Assembly (NCBI GenBank): GCA_024102815.1
Contig: JAGFJJ010000032.1
Coordinates: 1-64,000, forward strand
Reading direction: 5' to 3'
DNA: 64,000 bases
DNA from: Phycisphaerae bacterium
GTDB lineage: Bacteria; Planctomycetota; Phycisphaerae; UBA1845
Shown here piece after piece: positions 45,476 through 53,168 of this stretch. A model generated the notes under the pieces. That model was not told where the DNA came from. It made no database searches and worked only from the letters and a program-made list of their open reading frames with translations. The position numbers and the translations under genes are program-made. The stretch's first letter is position 1; the number at the start of each line of letters is the position of its first letter.

Positions 45476-47947
45476 TTGAGCCAGCCTCTACGCGCAAGCG
45501 GTTCGACCTACGTCGGGCTGTTTCTGGTCGCCCTGGCGACATTAAGCCACGAAGTCCTGCTCACGCGCATTTTCAGCGTGACCATGCTCTACCATTTCGC
45601 CTTCATGGCCATTTCCGTGGCGATGTTCGGGATGACCGTGGGAGCCATCCTGATCTATCTCTTCCCGGAAAAGTTCACGGACGAGCGCGTGAGGCGGCAA
45701 ATGGCGCTCAGCGCCTTGGCGTTTTCCGTCTCCCTGGTCATTTGCTTCCTGGTCCAACTGGTTGTCCCTTCGGTATTTCACTTTTCGCTCACCGGCCTGT
45801 TCTCCATCGGGTTCAAGTACTTCGTGATCGCCGTACCATTCGTCTTCAGCGGGATCTGCATGGCCGCGGCGCTGACCCGGTTTCCCTCGCAGGTGGGCCA
45901 ATTGTACGCCGCCGATCTGATCGGCGCGGCAACCGGCTGCATCCTTGTCGTATTGATGCTTCCGTTCAGCGACGGTCCGACGACGGTTCTTTTCATTGCC
46001 GCGATTGCGGGAATGGGAGCATGGTGTTTCGCCCTGGACGCGGGCCAGCGGCAAGTCCGGCGGGCGACGCTCACGGTCGCTTTGTCGATTGCGGCGTTTG
46101 CACTCCTTCACGCGGAGCTCGTCCGCCTTCAGTCGCCGCTCATCCGCCTCATGTGGGTAAAGGGCCAGCTCGAATCCCCTCCACCGTTGTACGAGAAATG
46201 GAACTCGTTCTCGCGCGTCACGGTACTGGGCGACTCCAAGCGGAATCGCGAGCCCTACCGCAAGCCGTTCGGTTGGGGCCTCAGCGACAAGCTGCCGGCG
46301 GATTTCTCGGTTGATCAGTACATGCTGCTGATCGACGGCCTGGCCGGGACGCCCATGACACGTTTCGACGGCGACTTCCGGAAAGTCGAACACCTGCGTT
46401 TTGACGTAACCAACGCGGCCCACATCGTCCGGCATGACGCCGACGTATTCGTCATCGGCGCGGGGGGCGGCCGCGACGTTCTCTCCGCCCTCGCGTTCGA
46501 CCAGCGCGCCGTTTTGGCAGTGGAGCTCAACGGCAACATTCTCGAGACGGCAATCGGAAAGTACGGGGAGTTCACGGGGCACTTGGACCGTGATCCCCGT
46601 GTTCAATTCGTTCACGACGAGGCCCGCAGCTTTCTGGCCGGGACCGATCGGCATTTCGACATCATCCAGCTCTCGCTGATCGATACGTGGGCCGCGACCG
46701 CCGCCGGAGCGTTCGTGCTCTCGGAGAACCAGCTCTACACGCGGGAAGCCTGGGATCTTTTCCTCAGCCGCCTGGCGCCGGCGGGATTACTCTCCGTGTC
46801 ACGCTGGTACTTTGAACACCGCCCCGCGGAGATGTACCGCCTCACGGCTTTGGCGGCCGAGACGCTCGCCGCCGCGGGGATCGAGAATCCGCGAGATCAT
46901 CTGGTGATCATCCGCAAGATCTTCCGCCAGACGCCGTGGTGGATACCGCGCGAATTGCCGGATGGAGTCGGTGTCGGGACGCTATTGCTGAATCGAACCC
47001 CCTTCACCGCGAACGAACTGACGGCCCTGAAGGAATGGGCGGACCGGATGGACTTCGAAATCGTCCTCACACCCGAACTCGGGGACGATGAGAATCTCGC
47101 GCGCATCGCCCGGGCGACTGACTTGCCGGAGCTATATGCCGAGTATCCGCTGAACATCGCGCCGCCCACCGACGACAAGCCGTTCTTTTTCCAGATGCTT
47201 CGGCTCAAGGACGCGGCCCGTCCGGAATTGTGGAAACAGGGTCCGAATACGCCCAACGTCGTCGCGGTGCTGACGGTGGCCGGGTTGTTCGTGTGCGTGG
47301 TGTTCCTGTCGGCCGCGTGCATTGTTCTGCCGCTTGCCCTGACAACCCGCCGCGGCGACCTGCGGGGCTCTCTGCCCTTCTTCGTTTTCTTCTGCGCAAT
47401 CGGGCTGGGTTTCATGCTGGTCGAGATCGCGCAGGTCCAACGAATGATCGTCTTTCTCGGCCACCCGACCTACGGGCTGTCGGTACTTCTCTTTACGCTG
47501 CTGGTCTCGAGCGGAATCGGCAGCTTCCTGACGGGGCGCGTCGATGACGATCGACTCCGCCGCAGCACGCTGAACCGCCTGCTGCTGATCCTGGTAAGCC
47601 TGGGAGCGTTTGCCGTACTCATGCCGATGCTCATGCGGCGATACGAGGGTGCGGCCACCAGCTTTCGGATCCTTCTGTCGGTGCTTGCGCTGTTTCCCGT
47701 CGGAATGTTCATGGGGATGGCATTCCCGCTGGGAATGCGTCTGGCGACGCGCCGGGCACCGGCCATCACGCCGTGGCTATGGGGCATGAACGGGGCGACA
47801 TCCGTCTGTGCTTCAGTCCTCGGCGTGGCGATCGCCCTCGCCAGCGGGATCTCGACGGCGTTCCTGGTGGGTGCGGCCTGTTACGTCGTGGCCCTGGCCG
47901 CTTTTGCGTGGTGTTCCGCAAATGCTCGGTCCTCGGCACCTGCGTGA
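45476..47947 (+). CDS. Multi-membrane-segment spermidine-synthase-like protein
   Basis: 823 residues started at TTG with GGAGAG upstream. The N-terminal 215 residues hold about seven membrane segments, residues 300-480 hold a SpeE-like methyltransferase fold (DVFVIGAGGGRDVLSALA at 322-340, Glu350 in AVELNGNI, then VHDEARSFLAG and FDIIQLSLIDTWAA), and residues 600-823 hold another six membrane segments. Such fusions are common in Planctomycetota and proteobacteria and are usually called spermidine synthase, but their substrate has not been shown. No speD or other polyamine gene is adjacent. Confidence 0.75.
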   Translation: MSQPLRASGSTYVGLFLVALATLSHEVLLTRIFSVTMLYHFAFMAISVAMFGMTVGAILIYLFPEKFTDERVRRQMALSALAFSVSLVICFLVQLVVPSVFHFSLTGLFSIGFKYFVIAVPFVFSGICMAAALTRFPSQVGQLYAADLIGAATGCILVVLMLPFSDGPTTVLFIAAIAGMGAWCFALDAGQRQVRRATLTVALSIAAFALLHAELVRLQSPLIRLMWVKGQLESPPPLYEKWNSFSRVTVLGDSKRNREPYRKPFGWGLSDKLPADFSVDQYMLLIDGLAGTPMTRFDGDFRKVEHLRFDVTNAAHIVRHDADVFVIGAGGGRDVLSALAFDQRAVLAVELNGNILETAIGKYGEFTGHLDRDPRVQFVHDEARSFLAGTDRHFDIIQLSLIDTWAATAAGAFVLSENQLYTREAWDLFLSRLAPAGLLSVSRWYFEHRPAEMYRLTALAAETLAAAGIENPRDHLVIIRKIFRQTPWWIPRELPDGVGVGTLLLNRTPFTANELTALKEWADRMDFEIVLTPELGDDENLARIARATDLPELYAEYPLNIAPPTDDKPFFFQMLRLKDAARPELWKQGPNTPNVVAVLTVAGLFVCVVFLSAACIVLPLALTTRRGDLRGSLPFFVFFCAIGLGFMLVEIAQVQRMIVFLGHPTYGLSVLLFTLLVSSGIGSFLTGRVDDDRLRRSTLNRLLLILVSLGAFAVLMPMLMRRYEGAATSFRILLSVLALFPVGMFMGMAFPLGMRLATRRAPAITPWLWGMNGATSVCASVLGVAIALASGISTAFLVGAACYVVALAAFAWCSANARSSAPA

Positions 47948-48191
47948 CAGATCATTCAACGAATGTGGCGAAACGCGGGCGCGAGCCCCTTCGCCGGCAA
48001 TGCCGTGCGCCGAAGCCCAGATTCCTGCCGGAGCAGGCGGAACGCGTGAACACCCGCTTCTACGGCAGTGGAATCCGCCGCGGGGGACTTGTTCGGCCGT
48101 GCGAAACCGTTATCTTCCTTGTCGTGTCCGGCGCGGGCTGCGCGTTCTCGTGTGAAGCAGCGTCCGACACGGCCTCAGGTGGAGGCGCTTT

Positions 48192-48264
48192 GCGGGCGTA
48201 GCTCAATTGGTAGAGCATCAGCCTTCCAAGCTGAATGTTGCGCGTTCGAGTCGCGTCGCCCGCT
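48192..48264 (+). tRNA. tRNA-Gly (TCC anticodon)
   Basis: 73 nucleotides. The acceptor GCGGGCG pairs with CGCCCGC, discriminator T. The anticodon stem TCAGC/GCTGA encloses CTTCCAA with anticodon TCC. The T-arm sequence GCGCGTTCGAGTCGCGT is intact. No 3' CCA is encoded. The 244 bases between the preceding gene and this tRNA hold no supported feature. Confidence 0.95.
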
Positions 48265-48317
48265 GTAAAGCTCAGGGAAAGGTTAAGGCTCGGTGCCCCG
48301 CCGAACTCTCCTTCAAT

Positions 48318-48824
48318 TCAAAGCACCTTCGCATAGATGACCTTGGCATCAGCCGGGGCGTAGAAATCCGGCAATACGGCCGCGCAGACGTAGCCCATCC
48401 GTTCGTAAAAGGCCCGTGTTGGGATGTACTCGTCTCGGCCGGCGGTATCGACGTAGATTCGCGTTCCGCCGGTCGAGACGACACGAGACTCCACCTGCCC
48501 GATGATCCGGCGCCCGAGGCCGAGTCGTTGGCTGTGGGGATCGACCGCGATCCAGTACAGATCAAAGCTCGAGCGCGTGCAGGGAATCGGCCCGAAACAG
48601 GCGTATCCCACAACGGAGCCGGCCGATTCCGCGATGACAAAGCGATAGCCGGAGGAGTCGCCCCGCTGAAGGAACTCCTCGGCCAGTTCCGCAGCGACGT
48701 CAGCTTCCTCCGCGCTGAACATCCCGGTTGCTTCCACGATACTTCGGATAGCGGGAACGTCAGTCGGGCGCAATTTGTCGCGGAACTCGATACGCGTGTT
48801 CGACTCCTGACCATGCGCTGTCAT
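48318..48824 (-). CDS. GNAT family N-acetyltransferase, last gene of the aminomutase/ATP-grasp operon
   Basis: 168 residues with the GNAT core: YRFVIAESAGSVVGYACFG, DLYWIAVDPHSQRLGLGRRI (acetyl-CoA loop QRLGLG at 99-104) and RAFYERMGY at the end of the fold. Its ATG overlaps the TGA of the GNAT-deacetylase gene (ATGA). The six-gene operon contains a lysine 2,3-aminomutase homologue, so a beta-lysine-containing product is a plausible substrate, as for AblB, which it does not closely resemble in sequence. The C-terminus ends normally and no terminator is visible. Confidence 0.82.
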   Translation of the reverse strand: MTAHGQESNTRIEFRDKLRPTDVPAIRSIVEATGMFSAEEADVAAELAEEFLQRGDSSGYRFVIAESAGSVVGYACFGPIPCTRSSFDLYWIAVDPHSQRLGLGRRIIGQVESRVVSTGGTRIYVDTAGRDEYIPTRAFYERMGYVCAAVLPDFYAPADAKVIYAKVL

Positions 48825-50641
48825 TGCGGCCGGCCCTCCCCAGGGGCAGATTTCCGCTCCTTTGTGGTCGCCGGGCGGGTAGTCGCCGTATCGTCTGTCG
48901 CGAACTGTCCTTCCGCCAAGCCGGTGAAGAACGACCTCGCGTTGATTCCGAGCGTGCGGGTCCGGTAGCCACCTTCCTGGACAATCAGCGTGGGGATCTT
49001 CATCCGGCCAATGAGGCGGCCGTTCTCCTCAAAGTCGCGCGGGCCGAGTGTCCACGTCCCCGTAGGATCGCCTTTGGCAGGATCGAAGCCCAAGGCCACG
49101 ACGAGAAAGCGCGGCGCAAACGCCCGGACTTTTGCCAGCGCCTTTTTCAGCGTTGCGTGGTAGCGCTGCACGGGAATCTTCTCCGGCAGAGGAAGGTTGA
49201 CGTTGAACCCTTCCGCACCTTCGCCGCCGCGATCTTCCTCGAATCCGCTGAAGTAGGGGTATGCGAAGCTGGGGTGTCCGTGAATGGAGACCGTGAGAAC
49301 GTCGCAGCGGTTCCAGAAGATCTCCTCCTGGCCGTTGCCGTGGTGGTAGTCAATATCCAGGATCGCCACTTTGCCGTACTGCGTCAGGAAATGAGCACCA
49401 ATCGCCGCGTTGGCGAAGTAGCAGAATCCACCGAACGACTTCCGTTCCGCGTGGTGGCCCGGCGGACGAACCAGCGCGTAGGCCAAGCGTTCCCCCCTGA
49501 GGAGCTCCTCCGCAGCGGTAAGCGTGCAATCGACGGCGCGCTTGGCCGCGGGGATCACGTTGCGATTGAGCGGCGTGAAGGTGTCGATGCAGTAGTAACC
49601 GGCGCGCACGAGGAGCTCTTTCGGAGGTCGCGTCTGATTGCGAATCGGGAAGACATACGGATAGACGGACTTTCCCGGAGCAATCGACTCACACGCCCGT
49701 TTCAGGTACTCGACAAACCCGCGATCGTGGACGGCAAGAATGTGCTTCTCGCCGAAGTCGCGCGGTCGCACTTCGTGGAACAGGCCCGTCTTGTCGATTT
49801 CCGCGCGGATCGCCGCGATGCGCGCCGGCGCTTCGACATAGCCCCGCTCGCGAACGTGGTGGATGTCGTGCTTGTCATTGACCACCAGGGCAATGCGCGC
49901 CCGGACAGGCGCCTTCGGCGCCGTGGACGGCATGTGCTCCGACTCCGGCGTGATGTATCGGAACGGGCGGCGCTCGACGGGGTCGTCCCGGAAGGAAGCA
50001 ATCACACCGGCGATATACTTGGGCGTACAGATGTGACCGTACTTTCGCTCCAAAATGACCCGGACGATGCGCCGGGCTTCCTCCACTCCGATTCGCCTGC
50101 CGGAATCAAGATCATCGTACATGAGAAACGGAAGATCCCGTTGTCCCGGTCTGAGGGGGGCGTCGTAGTCGTTTCCAATCAGCGGGCGGGCACCGAAGCG
50201 TTCATAGAAGCGCAGTCGGGCGATGTTCTGCTTCAGAAGAGCCGGATCGGAAACAAGTTCGGGTTCGTCCGGAGGGCACTCGAAGAAAACTCCGATGGAC
50301 TTGCCGGCCGCCGCTTCTTCTCGCACCCTGCCGTACAAGGCCCCACCCACGCCACCGCCCGTCCCGCGCGTGACCGCCGCAAGGTAGTCCATGAACCAGA
50401 ATCGCAATTCCGGCTCGTGGGAGATCAGGGCTGCGCCGCGCACATTACCCTGGGTATCGTCGCAAACGTAGAGAAAGGCTCTGAACTTGTGCTTGAAGGG
50501 ATTCCGCAGCTTCTGGGGCAGGCCTTCGATTTCCTCTTCGGAAATGCCCGGAAACTGGTCGCGGAGCATCTGCTGCACAGCGGCGATTTCGCGGGCGTCG
50601 ATGGGAAGCAGATCATCGAAGACGCGACGGATTCTAAGCAT
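48821..50641 (-). CDS. GNAT domain fused to an acetylpolyamine amidohydrolase/HDAC domain
   Basis: 606 residues. Residues 1-220 have a GNAT-like fold (RGAALISHEPELRFWFMDYL, then the Gly-rich TRGTGGGVGG at 91-100, then RLRFYERFGARPL at 142-154). Residues 246-580 match zinc deacetylases, closest to acetylpolyamine amidohydrolase: HH at 396-397 in RPPGHHAE, zinc ligands Asp431 and His433 in DIDYHHGNG, Asp520 in LGFDP, Tyr559 in EGGYR. All catalytic residues are present. Such a fusion could both add and remove acetyl groups, or use one domain for binding. Its ATG overlaps the stop of the upstream ATP-grasp gene (ATGCTTAG). The C-terminus is disordered. Confidence 0.85.
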   Translation of the reverse strand: MLRIRRVFDDLLPIDAREIAAVQQMLRDQFPGISEEEIEGLPQKLRNPFKHKFRAFLYVCDDTQGNVRGAALISHEPELRFWFMDYLAAVTRGTGGGVGGALYGRVREEAAAGKSIGVFFECPPDEPELVSDPALLKQNIARLRFYERFGARPLIGNDYDAPLRPGQRDLPFLMYDDLDSGRRIGVEEARRIVRVILERKYGHICTPKYIAGVIASFRDDPVERRPFRYITPESEHMPSTAPKAPVRARIALVVNDKHDIHHVRERGYVEAPARIAAIRAEIDKTGLFHEVRPRDFGEKHILAVHDRGFVEYLKRACESIAPGKSVYPYVFPIRNQTRPPKELLVRAGYYCIDTFTPLNRNVIPAAKRAVDCTLTAAEELLRGERLAYALVRPPGHHAERKSFGGFCYFANAAIGAHFLTQYGKVAILDIDYHHGNGQEEIFWNRCDVLTVSIHGHPSFAYPYFSGFEEDRGGEGAEGFNVNLPLPEKIPVQRYHATLKKALAKVRAFAPRFLVVALGFDPAKGDPTGTWTLGPRDFEENGRLIGRMKIPTLIVQEGGYRTRTLGINARSFFTGLAEGQFATDDTATTRPATTKERKSAPGEGRPQ

Positions 50642-51650
50642 GGCGAGTTTCGTCTTGTCGTGTTGGCAATACCACCGCGGCGGCGACGACGCGCTCGATC
50701 ACCTTTTCCGAAGATAATCCGCCTTGCTGCGCGGCGGCCATGAAGCCGGCGTCTGGCGAGATGCACGGGTTCATGTTGACTTCCAGGACCCAGGCCCGTC
50801 CGTGTTCGTCCACGCGAAAATCCACGCGGGCGTAACCCCGAAGATCGAAGAGTCGCCAGCATCCCCGGGCGAGATCGCGAAGTCGCTCCAGAAGCGGCCC
50901 GTCCGACGAGGGGAATTCAAATCGCCTCGGCGTCGCATGATACTCGAAGGAGCGTTCATCCCACTTGGCCCGATAGCCGACGATACGCGGCTTTTCTCGA
51001 GGGTAGTCCATGAACTGAATCTCGGCCACAGGCAGAACTTCCACCGCACCGCTGCCTGCGGCGAGCAGGGATAGATTGAACTCGCGGCCTTCGACGAACT
51101 GTTCGGCGAACACATCGCCCCATTGTTCGGATGCACGCTGCAGCGCCGCATCAACTTGTTTCAGGCTATCGACACGGATAATCGAATTATCATCCACGCC
51201 GACGGAAGCATCTTCCCAGACGGGCTTGATGATACAGGTTGCCGGGACAGACAAATCGCATGGCGACGTTCCGCTGCGCAGCCGCCAGGCTGGCGTCGGG
51301 ATGCCCCCCTGAACCAGCCACGACTTGGCCAGTGGTTTGTTGGTCGTGAGAAAGCCCGCAGCACTTCCACTTCCGGTGAAAGGCAACCTCCGGGCCTCGA
51401 GTAACGCCGGGACGAATGAGATGAACCTCCCCGATCCCCCAGCGGACTCCACGAGGTTAAACAGCAGATCAACCCTGGCGGATTCGAGTTGCTGCGAGAG
51501 TCCTTCAAGATCGAGACCCACGGCCATGCGCTGCACGCGGTGCCCGAGCTTGGCCAAGGCGCTTTCGACAAGGTCCGCCTGATGCAGCCCGTCCGCCTCG
51601 TCCGGCCGACTGGCGTCAGTGACGACATCGTGCAGGATTACCACGTTCAT
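50634..51650 (-). CDS. ATP-grasp ligase 2 (D-Ala-D-Ala ligase-like)
   Basis: 338 residues from ATG 51650, overlapping the TGA of ATP-grasp 1 (ATGA). ATP-grasp features: TGSGSAAGFLTTNKPLAK (92-109), the ATP-binding Lys142 in CIIKPVWEDASVGV, Glu183 and Glu187 in FAEQFVEGREF, Mg ligands Asp277 in RVDFRV, Glu290 and Asn292 in VLEVNMNPCIS. The order matches D-Ala-D-Ala ligases, which activate a carboxylate as acyl phosphate and form an amide. The substrate lobe differs from ATP-grasp 1, so the two are likely to use different acceptors. There are no mur/ddl genes nearby, so cell-wall function is not suggested. Confidence 0.85.
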   Translation of the reverse strand: MNVVILHDVVTDASRPDEADGLHQADLVESALAKLGHRVQRMAVGLDLEGLSQQLESARVDLLFNLVESAGGSGRFISFVPALLEARRLPFTGSGSAAGFLTTNKPLAKSWLVQGGIPTPAWRLRSGTSPCDLSVPATCIIKPVWEDASVGVDDNSIIRVDSLKQVDAALQRASEQWGDVFAEQFVEGREFNLSLLAAGSGAVEVLPVAEIQFMDYPREKPRIVGYRAKWDERSFEYHATPRRFEFPSSDGPLLERLRDLARGCWRLFDLRGYARVDFRVDEHGRAWVLEVNMNPCISPDAGFMAAAQQGGLSSEKVIERVVAAAVVLPTRQDETRHA

Positions 51651-52666
51651 GCCGGCGCCGCCACCGCCGCAGCACGAACAGCGCGGCCGTCGCTCGGAAT
51701 GCGCTGCATGGCGGAACGGACGATTCTGTCGATCAGCTCGTGGTAGGGCATTCCGACTGCCGTGCAAAGCATGGGCAGGTCAGAATGCGTGGGATGCAAC
51801 CCGGGCAGTGGATTCACCTCGAGCAGATGGAGCGAGCCCGCTGCATCGGCGCGCAGATCGACCCGGCCGCCGTCTCGGCAGCCCAAAGCCCTCCAAGCGG
51901 CAATGGCGATCGATTCAGCGTCCTCTGCGATCGATCGCGGCGCCAGCGCGTACCGGCAAAGCTCTTCGCAGCGCTCCTTGTTCACATAGGTGCAGGCGTG
52001 GTCCTCGGCACCGGCAAGCAGCTCGACCTCCAGCGTGCCGACCGCGCGAGTCTGCCGTCCCGTTCCCGTAACGCCCACGGTGAATTCCCGCCCGGAGAGA
52101 AAGCTCTCTACCAGCGCAGGCTGATGCAGGTCGCGAATGATCCGCCGGCAAACACGGCGCAACTCATCCATATTGCTGACGCGCGACGTTCCGTCGATTC
52201 CCTTGGACGTTCCTTCCGCGATGGGCTTGACGAAAAGCGGATACGGCAAGTCGACATGATCCACATCCGCCTCGTCACTTACCTCCGCAAAAGGAGCCGT
52301 GGGCAATCCGCAATCCCGAAGGACACGCTTGGTCAAGCCCTTGTGCAGCGTCAGAGATGAGGTGAGCGGGTCGGAAAAGGTGTAAGGAATCTCGAATGCA
52401 TCCAGAAGCCCGGGAATCTGCGCCTCGCGTCCGAAGCCACGGAGCCCTTCGGCGATGTTGAACACGAGTTCCCAGCGATCGCCGGATACGAGGCGCGCGG
52501 CCAATTCACGAACATGGCCGATGCGATCCACGTCATGTCCGAGCGATTCCAGCGCGGACTGCAACTCGTCGATCGTTTCCCCGCGATCGAACTCGGCCGT
52601 TTCTTCCTCGCTGTAGCCCGCGGCAAGGTATGCGTCACGCAGATCGTAGGTAAGCCCGATTTTCAT
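51647..52666 (-). CDS. ATP-grasp ligase 1 (D-Ala-D-Ala ligase-like)
   Basis: 339 residues from ATG 52666. N-terminal lobe MKIGLTYDLRDAYLAAGYS, then SDPLTSSLTLHKGLTK (98-113), the ATP-binding Lys147 in PLFVKPIAEGTSKGI, Glu187 in LVESFLSGREF, and the Mg-binding Asp270, Glu283 and Asn285 in GRVDLR ... LLEVNPLPGL. These match D-Ala-D-Ala ligases very well. It overlaps the Cys-rich gene upstream by 32 bases and ATP-grasp 2 by 4. Proteins with this distinctive N-terminus (Y-D-L-R followed by a Glu/Thr-rich segment) are distinct from Ddl and probably use a different amine substrate. Confidence 0.87.
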   Translation of the reverse strand: MKIGLTYDLRDAYLAAGYSEEETAEFDRGETIDELQSALESLGHDVDRIGHVRELAARLVSGDRWELVFNIAEGLRGFGREAQIPGLLDAFEIPYTFSDPLTSSLTLHKGLTKRVLRDCGLPTAPFAEVSDEADVDHVDLPYPLFVKPIAEGTSKGIDGTSRVSNMDELRRVCRRIIRDLHQPALVESFLSGREFTVGVTGTGRQTRAVGTLEVELLAGAEDHACTYVNKERCEELCRYALAPRSIAEDAESIAIAAWRALGCRDGGRVDLRADAAGSLHLLEVNPLPGLHPTHSDLPMLCTAVGMPYHELIDRIVRSAMQRIPSDGRAVRAAAVAAPA

Positions 52667-53168
52667 CGCATGATGTCCCGGTGCGCAGCTCCGCGTAGAG
52701 CTGGGCGTGCCATCGGTCGGCGTCTTCGCGACGCATGTCCAGAACCTGAAGTATGGTGCTGCCCGGCGGAATGACTTCCTTCGGACAAGCATCCGAAACG
52801 CCGTCAATGCCCCGCTCGGTGTACGTGTAGGGGAACAGGCGACAGACAATCGGCCTGATTTCCAAGGACAATACGCATCCCTCCGGGCCGAGGAATCCGC
52901 AATCGCCGGAAGAATGGCGCTTGAGCACGGGACGCGTTCCATCGGGCCGGAATGCCCATTTCAACCAGTTGGGGTCGTCGTCCTGATCGAGATAGGCCGG
53001 ATTGTCCGGAGCCTTGTGCTCCCAGAAATCCTCCCGGCCGGTCTGCTCGGCGATTCGCTGCCTATCGCCGACGGTGACAAGGACTTCGCACTCCTGGCAA
53101 CACGTCTTTCCCATCCGGGCGTGCAAGGCACAGCCCCAGAGCTGCGAACCGCCGCTTTCGTTAGCCAC
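52635..53168 (-). CDS. YkgJ-type Cys-rich metal-binding protein
   Basis: 177 residues from GTG 53168, which overlaps the TAA of the aminomutase gene (GTGGCTAA). Eight Cys: 13, 23, 24, 27, 90, 98, 109 and 128, arranged as in YkgJ/CxxCxxCC-family proteins (GKTCCQECEV, then GDCGFLGPEGC, IRPIVCRLFPY, SDACPKE). They are expected to bind zinc or an iron-sulphur cluster. The start could also be ATG 53117. The family has no proven function. Its place between a radical-SAM enzyme and ATP-grasp ligases suggests help in cluster assembly or a metal-dependent step. Confidence 0.75.
   Translation of the reverse strand: MANESGGSQLWGCALHARMGKTCCQECEVLVTVGDRQRIAEQTGREDFWEHKAPDNPAYLDQDDDPNWLKWAFRPDGTRPVLKRHSSGDCGFLGPEGCVLSLEIRPIVCRLFPYTYTERGIDGVSDACPKEVIPPGSTILQVLDMRREDADRWHAQLYAELRTGTSCDENRAYLRSA

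Noticed and set aside
50634-52666. Calling the ATP-grasp pair D-Ala-D-Ala ligases (ddl)
   Set aside because: Motifs fit the superfamily, but two divergent copies in an aminomutase operon with no cell-wall genes make the specific name unsafe.
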